DNA of 64,000 nucleotides, taken from assembly GCF_002836205.1 (NCBI RefSeq), contig NZ_PJBE01000013.1, positions 1,674,001-1,738,000 of the forward strand, read 5' to 3'. The position numbers and the translations under genes are program-made. The notes beneath the pieces are model-generated. The model did not search any database, was not told the DNA's origin, and saw only the letters and a program-made list of their open reading frames with translations. This DNA comes from Shewanella sp. Choline-02u-19. GTDB lineage: Bacteria; Pseudomonadota; Gammaproteobacteria; Enterobacterales; Shewanellaceae. Position 1 is the first letter of the stretch, and each line of letters begins with the position of its first letter. This document shows, in pieces, positions 27,117-35,819 of this stretch.

Positions 27117-27335
27117 CTAGCCAACCCCGAGTTCTGTTTTTATTGTTTGTAGCTGTTCGTTGTTGTCCAATTTAATACTCCAACGAACGGCGCCAGCATC
27201 AGCAACCATCATTAATGCATCTGGATGAAACTTAATATCTTCCACCATCGCATAAAGCTGACACTGATTATTTAGTCTGATTTGAACTTCAAATGGACTC
27301 AGTACCATTTTGCCACTGCTTAATTCTATGATCAT
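27117..27335 (-). CDS. Small conserved-looking protein, unknown function
   Basis: From the ATG at 27335 the product is 72 residues, starting MIIELSSGKMVLSP and including YAMVEDIKFHPDALMMVADAG. It has no signal peptide or membrane segment and looks like one small alpha/beta domain. I do not recognise a family. The upstream ribosome-binding sequence is weak, and the frame also runs back 11 codons to a TTG. It ends 12 bp from the convergent GST gene and starts next to a terminator. Confidence 0.55.
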   Translation of the reverse strand: MIIELSSGKMVLSPFEVQIRLNNQCQLYAMVEDIKFHPDALMMVADAGAVRWSIKLDNNEQLQTIKTELGVG

Positions 27336-27366
27336 GTTTTGTCTCTGCAGTATTGACTCATTAATC

Positions 27367-27397
27367 AAAAAAGCCCAAACAATGTTGGGCTTTTTTG
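27367..27397. terminator. Bidirectional-type terminator after slyD-like gene
   Basis: The hairpin AAAAAAGCCCAAAC / GTTGGGCTTTTTT, with A and T flanks, lies between the FKBP gene and the small gene ending at 27117, both on the minus strand. Confidence 0.85.
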
Positions 27398-27414
27398 TTG
27401 CCGATTAAATCAGC

Positions 27415-27897
27415 TTAGTGGTGGTGACCACCTTTACCATGGGCGTGGCCGTGGGCAACCTCTTCAGGTGTTGCATCACGAACATCAGCCACTTCAATAT
27501 CAAATGTTAATTCACGGCCCGCAAGAGGATGGTTAACATCCACAGTCGCCATAAACTTACCCATTTTGATAATAGTCACCTGACGTTGACCGTCATCGGT
27601 ATTAATCAATGCACGCATACCCGCTTTCCACACTTTAGCGCCTTGCAGATGCTTAACCGAAACACGCTGCTCTGCATCATCATTACGCTCACCGTAAGTT
27701 TCGCTTGCTGGCAGTGTGACTGAAAAAGTAGCGCCAGCGTCTTTTCCCACAAGTGCTTTTTCAACACCAGGCATCATATTGTTGTGACCATGAAGGTACG
27801 CAATCGGCTCAAGGTCTTTATTGCTCTCTAAAACTTCGCCCTGTTCATCACGTAGTGTGTAGTTAAATTGCACTACAGAATTGTCTTTAATACTCAT
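27415..27897 (-). CDS. slyD: FKBP-type peptidyl-prolyl isomerase, SlyD-like
   Basis: The 160-residue protein has an FKBP domain split by an insert-in-flap domain. Visible motifs are VVQFNYTLRDEQGEVLES, LHGHNNMMPGVEKAL and the insert VKHLQGAKVWKAGMRALI. The C-terminus is His-rich (HGHAHGKGGHHH), as in SlyD, which binds nickel and acts as a chaperone and prolyl isomerase. E. coli SlyD has a longer metal tail (196 residues); the tail here is shorter and has no Cys, so metal capacity may be lower. Confidence 0.88.
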   Translation of the reverse strand: MSIKDNSVVQFNYTLRDEQGEVLESNKDLEPIAYLHGHNNMMPGVEKALVGKDAGATFSVTLPASETYGERNDDAEQRVSVKHLQGAKVWKAGMRALINTDDGQRQVTIIKMGKFMATVDVNHPLAGRELTFDIEVADVRDATPEEVAHGHAHGKGGHHH

Positions 27898-27969
27898 GGT
27901 AATCCTTAACTCAAATTTTGTTGCGTGAGCTTAACAAAAGTCTTTCAAAGCCACTAGTGTTATCTCTTG

Positions 27970-28833
27970 TTACGATTTGGCGCCAGGTACTATGGTCAAA
28001 TGTTCTATCTGCTGCAGCACCTCATGGTTGGCCAATGCTAATTGGCATACTCCTGAACCAATCTGATGCTTTGCAGAGCAATCAACGCTCCATTGCCGAA
28101 GCAGGTAACCCGCTAACGATGCCCGGCACTTTAAGCTAAGGCGTTTGTCGACCATTTGATAGTCCAGCTCTATTGCCTCAGGGTGAGCTAAAGAGGGGTG
28201 AGGAATGAGCGTTAGCTGCACTTCTTGCTGCCAATATTGGTCATTTTCGCAAGTCTCCAAAGATTTAGCACTTACATCTGACATCGAAGCTGTCTTAATT
28301 CGTGTCACAACAAAATCAGTAAACACCTGGTTTGCTCTGTCAAAAGCGCGCACATGCCAACGCTGGCCGTTATTAACCAATGCATGGGGCACTATTTCTC
28401 GTTGTTTCTTGCCCGATGACACCGACACATATTCAATAGCAAGTGCCTGCTTAGCTTGAATGGCTCGCATTAACGCCGCAATAATCTCTGTATTTGGGTG
28501 AATAAGCTGTATCGCGTCAATACACACTGCGCTCGGCTTTATGGGGTGTGATAAACCATCGCCAAAGCCCTTAGCCAGCCCGTGCAGTATAGCTTCGGGC
28601 TCGTGGGTAAATAGCGCGGTAAACTCGGGTAAACGATGATAGCACTTCGTTTGATGTACCAAGCGCATATTGGTTGGCGCCAATGTTTTATAACTTTGAA
28701 AATCACGTGTAGCGGCGGCAAGTCCGGTGGCAAACTTATTAATTAAATCCTGACGGGAGACTTGACCAAAATACTGTAGGCTGAAATCGATAAATGCTAA
28801 ACGTTGACGTTGTGCGTGGGAGAGGTTGTCCAT
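27970..28833 (-). CDS. WYL-domain transcriptional regulator of the BrxR/CapW type
   Basis: The 287-residue protein has an N-terminal winged helix (about 1-95) with QRQRLAFIDFSLQYFGQVSRQDL and LAPTNMRLV, then a WYL ligand-sensing domain (about 120-205; IEYVSVSSGKKQREIVPHAL, RWHVRAFDR) and a C-terminal WCX-like extension. This arrangement fits BrxR/CapW repressors, which sit beside phage defence systems. No defence gene is near: the neighbours are slyD and mltB. It may act on distant genes, or be a leftover. Confidence 0.78.
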   Translation of the reverse strand: MDNLSHAQRQRLAFIDFSLQYFGQVSRQDLINKFATGLAAATRDFQSYKTLAPTNMRLVHQTKCYHRLPEFTALFTHEPEAILHGLAKGFGDGLSHPIKPSAVCIDAIQLIHPNTEIIAALMRAIQAKQALAIEYVSVSSGKKQREIVPHALVNNGQRWHVRAFDRANQVFTDFVVTRIKTASMSDVSAKSLETCENDQYWQQEVQLTLIPHPSLAHPEAIELDYQMVDKRLSLKCRASLAGYLLRQWSVDCSAKHQIGSGVCQLALANHEVLQQIEHLTIVPGAKS

Positions 28834-28891
28834 TGATATAAGCCATTCCAGTCGATAACTTTATTGATGGAATTCAATCTAATGGATCAAC

Positions 28892-28922
28892 AAAAAAGAT
28901 GCAATCTTTTTGATTGCATCTT
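28892..28922 (-). terminator. Terminator of mltB
   Basis: The stem AAGATGCAATC / GATTGCATCTT (11 bp) has a five-base loop. On the minus strand it ends in a run of T. Confidence 0.88.
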
Positions 28923-28960
28923 CATTATTGGAAAACGATATGCCTAATAGCCGCTAATGA

Positions 28961-30151
28961 TTACTTTACGGCAAGGGCCTTAAACGTCGCTTCGCTCGGA
29001 TAGCCGTCAGCAACTAAACCCTTGTCTTTTTGGAATGCTTGCAAGCCCTTTAATGACTTAGAACCCAAAATCCCATCAGGTTTACCCACATCAAAACCGA
29101 GAACATTAAGCTGAGTCTGTAACTCTTTTACCCTTGCTCGGCTTAAATTAGGCATTTTAGGCGGGTTAACGTTAAGCCCTGCCGCGCCGTTTATTCTGTC
29201 AGCAAGATGGCCAACGGCAATGGCGTAGAACGTAGAGCGGTTCCATTTCATTATCACATTGAAGTTGTCATAACCTAAAAAAGCCGGTCCAGTATGCCCT
29301 GATGGCAAATATAACGCAGCTTGCATATCCGGTGTGCTAAGTGCGTTTCCATTGGTTTGTCTCAAGCCAAGCTCTGCCCACTTAGTGAGCGGCTGCGCCT
29401 CAGATCGCCCAAGGTATGCGTAGCTGAAATCCGCCGGCAGTGTCACTTCACGCCCCCAACGTTCCTCTTTCTTCCAGCCTAAATGTTGCAAAAAATTGGC
29501 TGCAGATGAAAGCGCATCTTCCGTACTGTTCCAAAGATCGGCTTTACCATCACCATCACCATCGACCGCATATTTAGCATAAGCAGACGGCATAAACTGT
29601 GTATGTCCCATGGCACCCGCCCACGAGCCCACCATTTGTTTTTCATCAAAGCCATACTGCTCTTTTAGCTTTAATGCTTGCATCAACTCAGTGGTAAAGT
29701 ATTGGCTTCTACGAGGATCACATGCCAATGTTGCCAAAGAATTCAGCACCGACATCTTACCTTTATATGAACCAAAATTAGTTTCAAGTCCCCAAAATGC
29801 TAATAAGTACTGCGGGGGAACACCGTATTCTTTTGCTAAGCCTTGCAGCAGTGCTTTGTGCTCTTTATAGAGCTTTCGCCCTTGTTGAACTCGCCAATCG
29901 GTAACCCGCTTAGTGAAGTAATTTTCAAACGAGGAACTAAATTCAGGTTGTTTATTATCCAGTTCCATCACTCTAGCCACATATTTTACATTCGCGAGTG
30001 TTGTATCAATGGTATGTTGCGACAAACCTTGAGATTTGGCCGTTTGCTGAAGATTAGCCACACAAGTTCCCCAGTCAGGAGAAGCCACTGAGGCGATAGC
30101 GGTGGAACTTGTTAATATAAGCGTTGCTGCCAGGGGGATTGATTTAAACAA
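28961..30151 (-). CDS. Lytic murein transglycosylase, MltB family
   Basis: The 396-residue exported protein has a signal peptide (about 1-20, TAIASVA). The SLT_2 catalytic domain contains LLAFWGLETNFGSYKG with catalytic Glu123 and VGSWAGAMGHTQFMPS. A C-terminal peptidoglycan-binding type 1 domain (about 335-396) ends the protein (KELQTQLNVLGFDVGKPDGILG). It cleaves glycan strands with formation of 1,6-anhydro ends. There is no lipobox, so it is soluble in the periplasm, unlike E. coli MltB. Confidence 0.92.
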   Translation of the reverse strand: MFKSIPLAATLILTSSTAIASVASPDWGTCVANLQQTAKSQGLSQHTIDTTLANVKYVARVMELDNKQPEFSSSFENYFTKRVTDWRVQQGRKLYKEHKALLQGLAKEYGVPPQYLLAFWGLETNFGSYKGKMSVLNSLATLACDPRRSQYFTTELMQALKLKEQYGFDEKQMVGSWAGAMGHTQFMPSAYAKYAVDGDGDGKADLWNSTEDALSSAANFLQHLGWKKEERWGREVTLPADFSYAYLGRSEAQPLTKWAELGLRQTNGNALSTPDMQAALYLPSGHTGPAFLGYDNFNVIMKWNRSTFYAIAVGHLADRINGAAGLNVNPPKMPNLSRARVKELQTQLNVLGFDVGKPDGILGSKSLKGLQAFQKDKGLVADGYPSEATFKALAVK

Positions 30152-30522
30152 GAGAAGACTCCCAAAAAATTTAATGACACTAACGTGTTACTTTGATGTG
30201 TAGAGATGAAGCTTACCTTAAACGGGTGAGTTAAATGATGATCTTTAATTCATTAAACACTCTATTTGGACCTGTAAGCTGATTTACTCGAAAAACAACA
30301 TCCTGCAGCATTAATATAGACTAAATCAATGTCATTATTGCAGTTATCTTCACTCATTTGCTTAACCGCTCAATTTCCGCCCGTTAGCCTATAAACACCT
30401 AAGCTCATCGCGCTAAAAACGTCGTCGAAAAACATTAAATAACTTGCTAAAAGTAACATGCAGTTGCAGACTATTGTGAGTGGATATAATCGATATCTTC
30501 CAATAACCAAAAGAGATTAATC
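30152..30522. other. Intergenic region between divergent genes
   Basis: This 371-bp gap between the mltB start and the DUF2750 gene must hold both promoters. I see no gene, repeat or clear operator in it. Confidence 0.5.
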
Positions 30523-30882
30523 ATGACTGAGATCACTCCAGCATTAGAAAGCTTTATTAATAACGTAAAGCAACACCAAGTGGTTTGGGGCCTGCAAGAT
30601 GAAACAGGTGAAGGTTGGGTCGTATGTGATTCATCTGAATTCGAAGCGACTGATGTGATGCCTCTATGGTCGGAAGAAGCGCAAGCTAAAAGCCATTGCA
30701 CTGAAGAATGGCATGGTTATAACGCGGTTGCCATTACACTTAATGAATTTTTAGATTTTTGGGTTGCTGATCTAAATGACGATGGTGTACTCGTCGGTGT
30801 TGATTGGGTTGCAGAACAAGACTGCCTTGAAATCGATCCAATCGTGCTAGCCACTTCACTCGTTAATGTTGAAGAAGAGTAA
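30523..30882 (+). CDS. DUF2750 family protein
   Basis: The 119-residue acidic protein matches the DUF2750 pattern: FINNVKQHQVVWGLQDE near the start, then VMPLWSEEAQAKSHC and LNEFLDFWVADLNDDGVLVGVDW. The function of the family is unknown. It is cytoplasmic with no membrane segment. AAAAGAG precedes the ATG, and a terminator follows the gene, so it is monocistronic. Confidence 0.85.
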   Translation: MTEITPALESFINNVKQHQVVWGLQDETGEGWVVCDSSEFEATDVMPLWSEEAQAKSHCTEEWHGYNAVAITLNEFLDFWVADLNDDGVLVGVDWVAEQDCLEIDPIVLATSLVNVEEE

Positions 30883-30915
30883 ATCTTTCTCCAAAGCGAA
30901 TAAAACATTAAAAGT

Positions 30916-30950
30916 AAGCGCCAATCATCTGTGATTGTGCGCTTTCTTTT
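30916..30950 (+). terminator. Terminator after the DUF2750 gene
   Basis: The stem AAGCGC-CAATCA / TGATTG-(T)-GCGCTT has a four-base loop, then CTTTTT. Confidence 0.75.
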
Positions 30951-30994
30951 TAAGTGAAAATCCAATCTTTATCAATGCTATTAAGTGAGCCATT

Positions 30995-31651
30995 GTGTTT
31001 GAATTAGCCCCTTTAATCGACATCCCATTTGACTGCAGACACCAATGTTGGTTTTGTGGCGAACCCAGTTCTATGCAATTGAGTTATATCAAAGAGCACT
31101 ACACGCCGCACCCATCGCTTATGCTTCCCGCGTGTAAAGAGTGCTGCAAAATTGCTAAACAGCATAAGCTGACCTCTATCTGGGATTGTAAAATGGCGGT
31201 CAAAGATGAGCTAATGAGAATTTATGAAAAGCATCTCGCCATTGGTATCAATTGGACTAAACAAGAGCTCGAAGAATCAGAGTTTGAAGACAAAGTCTTT
31301 GGTGGATTTAAAAAAAGTGCTTGGATGATGTATGAGATAGCCAGGGATAGAGTTAACTATCCAGCTTGGCCATTGAGTCTTACTGGTGTCACCATTGATG
31401 ACTATGGTTATGACGCGGACTTTAGTTTTGATGGCGTCAATTACCGTTCAGTCACTCAAGCAATTAAGTTCTACGCTAAACAATTTGTGCTCGATAAACG
31501 TTTTTTAGAAGACATCATTAGCATTGTTGGTAAACAGCGGTTTGGTTATGCTATTCGAGTCGCACAGATCAATATTGCTGCTGCTCCAGAACTTAAGCGA
31601 CAGATCATTAATGACTTAAAGCAAGAACAAGAACAAGAGCAAGAGGGCTAA
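30995..31651 (+). CDS. Cys-rich putative zinc-binding protein, unknown function
   Basis: The 218-residue protein starts with a GTG at 30995. Near the N-terminus it has two CxxC pairs: Cys18-Cys21 (CWFCGEP) and Cys47-Cys50 (LPACKECC). The spacing resembles the zinc knuckle of HNH nucleases or zinc ribbons, but I see no following HNH histidine. The remainder is mainly helical. The C-terminus is a run of four CAAGAR hexamers encoding QEQEQEQE. I do not recognise the family. It ends 14 bp from the convergent cheV. Confidence 0.7.
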   Translation: MFELAPLIDIPFDCRHQCWFCGEPSSMQLSYIKEHYTPHPSLMLPACKECCKIAKQHKLTSIWDCKMAVKDELMRIYEKHLAIGINWTKQELEESEFEDKVFGGFKKSAWMMYEIARDRVNYPAWPLSLTGVTIDDYGYDADFSFDGVNYRSVTQAIKFYAKQFVLDKRFLEDIISIVGKQRFGYAIRVAQINIAAAPELKRQIINDLKQEQEQEQEG

Positions 31652-31665
31652 ATTATCTACTGGCT

Positions 31666-32619
31666 CTACTGCGCCTTAATCAATTCTGATTGGCGCAATT
31701 TATCTTGCACAACTTCGACAAGCAGATCAGGTTGAAATTTCGAGATAAAGCGATCACAACCCACCTTTTCAACCATCGCATTATTAAAACTACCACTCAG
31801 TGACGTATTCAAGGTGATATAAAGGTTACTCATACGCTTGTCGTTACGGATCTCGTGGGTCAGCTTGTAGCCATCCATTTCGGGCATTTCTGCATCGGTG
31901 ATCAACATAATGATATGCTCTGTTACATCGATACCATCATCGCACCATTGGGTTAATTGATTTAATGCCATCAAGCCATCTGAGACTTCAATCACCTCTA
32001 AGCCTAATTGTTCTAATGTCTCTCTGACTTGACGCCTTGCGGTGGCCGAGTCATCCGCGATGAGTACCCTTTTTCCCTGCATTAATGGCAGTAATTGTTG
32101 ATCTAATACACCTTCAGATAACTTAATATCGTAATGAATAATTTCAGCCAGTACTTTTTCAACATCAATAATTGACACTAATTCTTGTTTATCTTGATAC
32201 TCAACCCGCGTTATTGCCGTGAGATAATTATTTCGCCCTACTGTCTTAGGCGGCGGTAAAATATCGCTCCAGGTCAGGTTGACAATATGCTCAACCTTGT
32301 CGACTAAGAATCCCTGCACTGAACGATTGTATTCAGTAATAATGAGGTTACTGTTCTCATGCACAACTGAAGGTCTGAAGCCGATGGCTTTACGAAGATC
32401 AATCACTGGGATTGCTAACCCACGTAGGTTAGCGATACCAATGATACTAGGGTGACTGCCAGGCAAAGTACTTAAAGGTGGCATTTTTACCACTTCTTTT
32501 ACTTTGAAAACATTAATGGCAAATAATTGCGTCACACTAATTCTGAACAACAAAAGTTCCAATCGGTTTTCACCAACAAGCTTGGTACGCTGATCAACAC
32601 TTGCAAGCATTTGCGCCAT
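31666..32619 (-). CDS. cheV: Chemotaxis coupling protein CheV
   Basis: The 317-residue protein has an N-terminal CheW domain (about 15-165; LFRISVTQLFAINVFKVKEV, GIANLRGLAIPVIDL) fused to a C-terminal receiver (about 183-312; VLIADDSATARRQV, MLITDAEMPEMDGYKL with phospho-acceptor Asp242). CheV couples receptors to CheA and is modulated by phosphorylation. No other chemotaxis gene is in the window, as usual for the several cheV paralogues of Shewanella and Vibrio. Confidence 0.93.
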   Translation of the reverse strand: MAQMLASVDQRTKLVGENRLELLLFRISVTQLFAINVFKVKEVVKMPPLSTLPGSHPSIIGIANLRGLAIPVIDLRKAIGFRPSVVHENSNLIITEYNRSVQGFLVDKVEHIVNLTWSDILPPPKTVGRNNYLTAITRVEYQDKQELVSIIDVEKVLAEIIHYDIKLSEGVLDQQLLPLMQGKRVLIADDSATARRQVRETLEQLGLEVIEVSDGLMALNQLTQWCDDGIDVTEHIIMLITDAEMPEMDGYKLTHEIRNDKRMSNLYITLNTSLSGSFNNAMVEKVGCDRFISKFQPDLLVEVVQDKLRQSELIKAQ

Positions 32620-32758
32620 AAGACTTCACACCTAAAGTACTATAAGAACGACGATTATAACGATATAGAGTATAAAATCACTAAGCGAAAGCTAACTTTA
32701 AGGCATGCATCTCATTAAAAGTACCTCATCTCCTATCGGCAGAAAGTAACCAATAGCC

Positions 32759-32785
32759 TGATCCATTCTGCCACTAGCTGCGTAA
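32759..32785 (+). promoter_or_regulatory. Candidate autoregulated promoter of the ECF sigma operon
   Basis: TGATCC (32759-32764) is followed after 16 bases by CGTAA (32781-32785). ChrR-linked ECF sigma factors recognise a TGATC -35 and a CGTA-like -10, and commonly transcribe their own operon. The spacing is near the expected value. Confidence 0.5.
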
Positions 32786-32843
32786 TAACGTTAAAGAGCT
32801 GATACTTAAAGTATCGGCGGCGTTACAACACAGAGTGAGAATA

Positions 32844-33488
32844 ATGCAAAATATTCAATCACAACGTTCACAAAGTCGTTATGCTAAGGGTTATGTCCTC
32901 TACAATAAGCCCTATATGGAAGAAAAAAATTCCGATATAACAACTGAACAACTAAAAGAAAAGCTTATTAGTGTTGCTAACAGCCGTAGCAGATCTGACT
33001 ACGCGATGCTGTTTAGCTATTTTGCACCCAAAATTTTAGCCTTTGGTAATCAACGATTATCCACCCAAGGCTTAGCGATGGATCTGGTGCAAGAAACAAT
33101 GACAGCAGTGTGGACTAAGGCGCATCTATTTGACGCAGACAAAGGCGCTGTAACAACTTGGATATTCACCATTATGCGCAATCGCTGTTTTGATATGCTG
33201 CGCAAAGTTCAGCACAACAGAGAAGATACGGTCAGTGATGATATTTGGCCTATTTTTGAAACCGTTGAGCATGTCGAGCCAGAAGATCACATGCTGACCA
33301 ACAAGTTAATGAAGCATGTCGATGAGCTACCACCACTACAGCAGCAAATTGTCAGGGGGATATACTTACAAGAGCTAAGCCAGCAGGAACTCGCAAGTAA
33401 ACTGAATGTTCCTCTAGGCACCGTTAAATCAAGATTAAGATTGGGTTTGGTCAAACTTAGAAGCATTTTGGAGAAACACCATGATTAA
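32844..33488 (+). CDS. ECF sigma factor (RpoE/ECF11, ChrR-linked)
   Basis: The product is about 214 residues. Region 2 has MAMDLVQETMTAVWTKA-like sequence (AMDLVQETMTAVWT) and TWIFTIMRNRCFDMLRK. Region 4 is LPPLQQQIVRGIYLQELSQQEL with the helix-turn-helix VPLGTVKSRLRLGLVKLR. It pairs with the downstream ChrR-like anti-sigma gene, which it overlaps by 8 bp. Such sigma factors answer singlet oxygen in Rhodobacter and related stresses in marine bacteria. The start is uncertain: ATG at 32844, GTG at 32835 or ATG at 32916 are possible; family length favours a shorter form. Confidence 0.88.
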   Translation: MQNIQSQRSQSRYAKGYVLYNKPYMEEKNSDITTEQLKEKLISVANSRSRSDYAMLFSYFAPKILAFGNQRLSTQGLAMDLVQETMTAVWTKAHLFDADKGAVTTWIFTIMRNRCFDMLRKVQHNREDTVSDDIWPIFETVEHVEPEDHMLTNKLMKHVDELPPLQQQIVRGIYLQELSQQELASKLNVPLGTVKSRLRLGLVKLRSILEKHHD

Positions 33489-34146
33489 TTACCATCCAAA
33501 TGATGACATGTTACTTGAACATGCTAAGGGCTGCCTCAATCTAGCAATGACAACCGCGTTATCTGCTCATTGTGAACTTTGCTCAATATGCCAAGAAAAA
33601 CTGACCACTATGACTCAGCAGCATGCACATATTGCATTAATTGAAGAAGATGCCGCGGCTGATGAACTAGAAACCAGTATTGACCTTGATGATATGTTAA
33701 ATAGCATTATGCTTTTAACCCCATCGTCCGCAAGCAAAAGACAGTCCAAGAGTGCCATCGTCACAGTAAAAGGGCATGAATATCAATTACCGAATGCTTT
33801 AAGGCAACAGATTAGTGGGACTTGGAATGGCTTAGGTAAAATTAGTCGAATGCGACTTGAAACTGACAGTGGTGAGGCACGCGCTAGCTTACTGCATATC
33901 GAGGCTGGTGGAGAAATACCGGAGCATACTCACCAGGGAACAGAATTAACACTGTTACTTGCAGGCCATTTTGAAGATGAATTTAATCGTTATGGTCCAG
34001 GGGATTTTATTTTACTCGATAGCGACCACCAGCATACGCCTAAAACTGAGGATGGATGCCTTTGTTACACAGTAGTCGATGCCCCTTTGCGCTTTACCAA
34101 AGGGATCAGTAAACTGCTGAATCCTATCGGTGAACTGATTTATTAA
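33481..34146 (+). CDS. chrR: ChrR-type zinc anti-sigma factor with cupin domain
   Basis: The 221-residue protein has the two ChrR parts. The N-terminal zinc-binding anti-sigma (ZAS) domain holds His5 and the motif HCELCSIC (His30-x3-Cys34-x2-Cys37), offset by one from R. sphaeroides ChrR. The C-terminal cupin (about 125-205; GGEIPEHTHQGTELTLLLAG, DHQHTP) senses the stress signal. It holds the sigma factor inactive until triggered. The ATG lies inside the sigma gene end, with GGAGAAA before it. Confidence 0.9.
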   Translation: MINYHPNDDMLLEHAKGCLNLAMTTALSAHCELCSICQEKLTTMTQQHAHIALIEEDAAADELETSIDLDDMLNSIMLLTPSSASKRQSKSAIVTVKGHEYQLPNALRQQISGTWNGLGKISRMRLETDSGEARASLLHIEAGGEIPEHTHQGTELTLLLAGHFEDEFNRYGPGDFILLDSDHQHTPKTEDGCLCYTVVDAPLRFTKGISKLLNPIGELIY

Positions 34147-34162
34147 AAGCAGTATTGCCCCT

Positions 34163-34192
34163 AAAAAAGGCCGCTGATTAGCGGCCTTTTTT
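34163..34192. terminator. Bidirectional terminator
   Basis: The stem AAAAAAGGCCGCT / AGCGGCCTTTTTT lies between chrR (+) and the MscS gene (-). Confidence 0.88.
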
Positions 34193-34211
34193 AATCGAAC
34201 ATTTGTTCGCG

Positions 34212-35819
34212 CTATTCTGCTGCAATAGGCACTACTGGCACAATTCTAGTGCCATGTTTTACCACGGTATTCATAATACTAAAATGCAGTTCTTCAGAGA
34301 CCAACTGAAACTCAGCAAAGTCGGTAGTACCGATGTAAGCAAACACATTGAGTTGCAGCCCGTGTAAGCCAAAACCTTTGAATGTAACTCTTAACGGTGT
34401 CTCATCTACTTTTTCATGCTCGATGAGGAGTGCACGTATATCTTCGATGATGCCATGTAACTGCGCTGTCGTGGTTTTATAATCCAAGCGGATATCAGTC
34501 TTTAAACGGATTTTTTCGCGCTCCGATATGTTTTCAATATCCATTTCAGATAAACGCGCGTTAGGTACGTTTATCACCGTTCTATCAATTGTCCTAATGC
34601 GAGTGCAACGTAGACCAATCTCTTCTACGGTTCCCGTAATAGTCCCAAATCGACCAACATCCCCAACCCTTATAGGTGCTGATGAGTATAGGGTGATGGT
34701 ACCAATAAAGTTCTCAATAGATTGCTTAGAGGCTAATGCGATCGCAACACCACCAATACCAAGACCAGCAAGAATTGTGGAAGCATCAAAACCAAGATGT
34801 TCTAGCCAGATCAAAATAGTCAGCGCAACTAAAATCACTCGAAGAAAGTTTGCTAATGGCCGCAATAAAGAAGCGGTTTGGCTCTTACCCTGATTAATCC
34901 AACGTAGGCGCAAACTGTTTTGCAGTACATCCGCTAAGTTCCAGATAAACCAAATGACGGCGATAACCAGTAAGAAACCGGTATTAATGGCTTCCATCAC
35001 ATTGGCGGAAAGCGTGGTATTTGCCATCCATATCCGGACTAATAGTAATGCAAGTAAAAAGCGTGAAGGCCCAACGACAAGATGCGCGACATCATCTTTA
35101 TATTGATATTCGCTGCGCAAAATGAGTTTTTTTGCAAACCAAGTTAACGGGATAATAACGAGCAATGCCAAGATTAAGTAACTAATCAGCAGCGCCCATT
35201 CCCACAAGTTAAGTTTAAAGAGGTGACCTTGTGGAATATTTTGTACGTACCACTCAACGACTGGCCCATAACCCAGTTCGCTATAAAGCATCGGCACTTT
35301 AGCCACCGTCGCATTCGATATCTTCCAGATTTTACCTAGCTGTTTATCGGGTACTTTTTGCAGTAACAGTGTTATCTCATTACCTTTAACTTCAACTCTG
35401 CCAAAAGCATCTCGGTAATTTGGCAGTTGGTCATCGCTAGTACCACTTGGTACATCACTGATCTCTTCCAGATTAACCCAAAGATTACGCTCTATAATTG
35501 CTACTAGTTGCTTTGCGTATTCTGGCCCTAGCTCTTTTGACATACCTTCTGGCAAATAACGTAAATCTAAGTATTTGGAGGCCTTTTCGAAGTTCTGTTC
35601 AAATGTTGCTTCAAAAAAACCTTCAATTGTGCCTCGTGGTGTATCTCTAAATAAGCTGTCTTTATATTCATAAGTACTGGCTTTAAAGCTCGTCGGTTGC
35701 GCCTCTTCAGTAGGTTCTGCAGCCTGTTTAACAGCACTCACTAGCCCTGTAGCGCCATATGCCACGGATATATTGCCCATTAGCATGACTAACAGTAGAG
35801 AGAAAATAATCCTTGTCAT
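34212..35819 (-). CDS. MscS-family mechanosensitive channel with periplasmic N-domain
   Basis: The 535-residue protein has a signal peptide (about 1-22, NISVAYGA), a periplasmic region of about 175 residues, four or five transmembrane helices (about 205-365), and the MscS pore and beta domain. Typical sequence is ILAGLGIGGVAIALASKQS followed by IRVGDVGRF, VEEIGLRCTRIRTIDRTVINVPNARLS. MscS proteins release solutes on hypo-osmotic shock. The long periplasmic domain places it among the larger subfamilies. GGAG precedes the ATG. Confidence 0.9.
   Translation of the reverse strand: MTRIIFSLLLVMLMGNISVAYGATGLVSAVKQAAEPTEEAQPTSFKASTYEYKDSLFRDTPRGTIEGFFEATFEQNFEKASKYLDLRYLPEGMSKELGPEYAKQLVAIIERNLWVNLEEISDVPSGTSDDQLPNYRDAFGRVEVKGNEITLLLQKVPDKQLGKIWKISNATVAKVPMLYSELGYGPVVEWYVQNIPQGHLFKLNLWEWALLISYLILALLVIIPLTWFAKKLILRSEYQYKDDVAHLVVGPSRFLLALLLVRIWMANTTLSANVMEAINTGFLLVIAVIWFIWNLADVLQNSLRLRWINQGKSQTASLLRPLANFLRVILVALTILIWLEHLGFDASTILAGLGIGGVAIALASKQSIENFIGTITLYSSAPIRVGDVGRFGTITGTVEEIGLRCTRIRTIDRTVINVPNARLSEMDIENISEREKIRLKTDIRLDYKTTTAQLHGIIEDIRALLIEHEKVDETPLRVTFKGFGLHGLQLNVFAYIGTTDFAEFQLVSEELHFSIMNTVVKHGTRIVPVVPIAAE

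Noticed and set aside
34528..34893. A 121-codon frame on the plus strand opposite the MscS gene
   Set aside because: It is antisense to a strongly conserved MscS core, is low in complexity, and has no family features.
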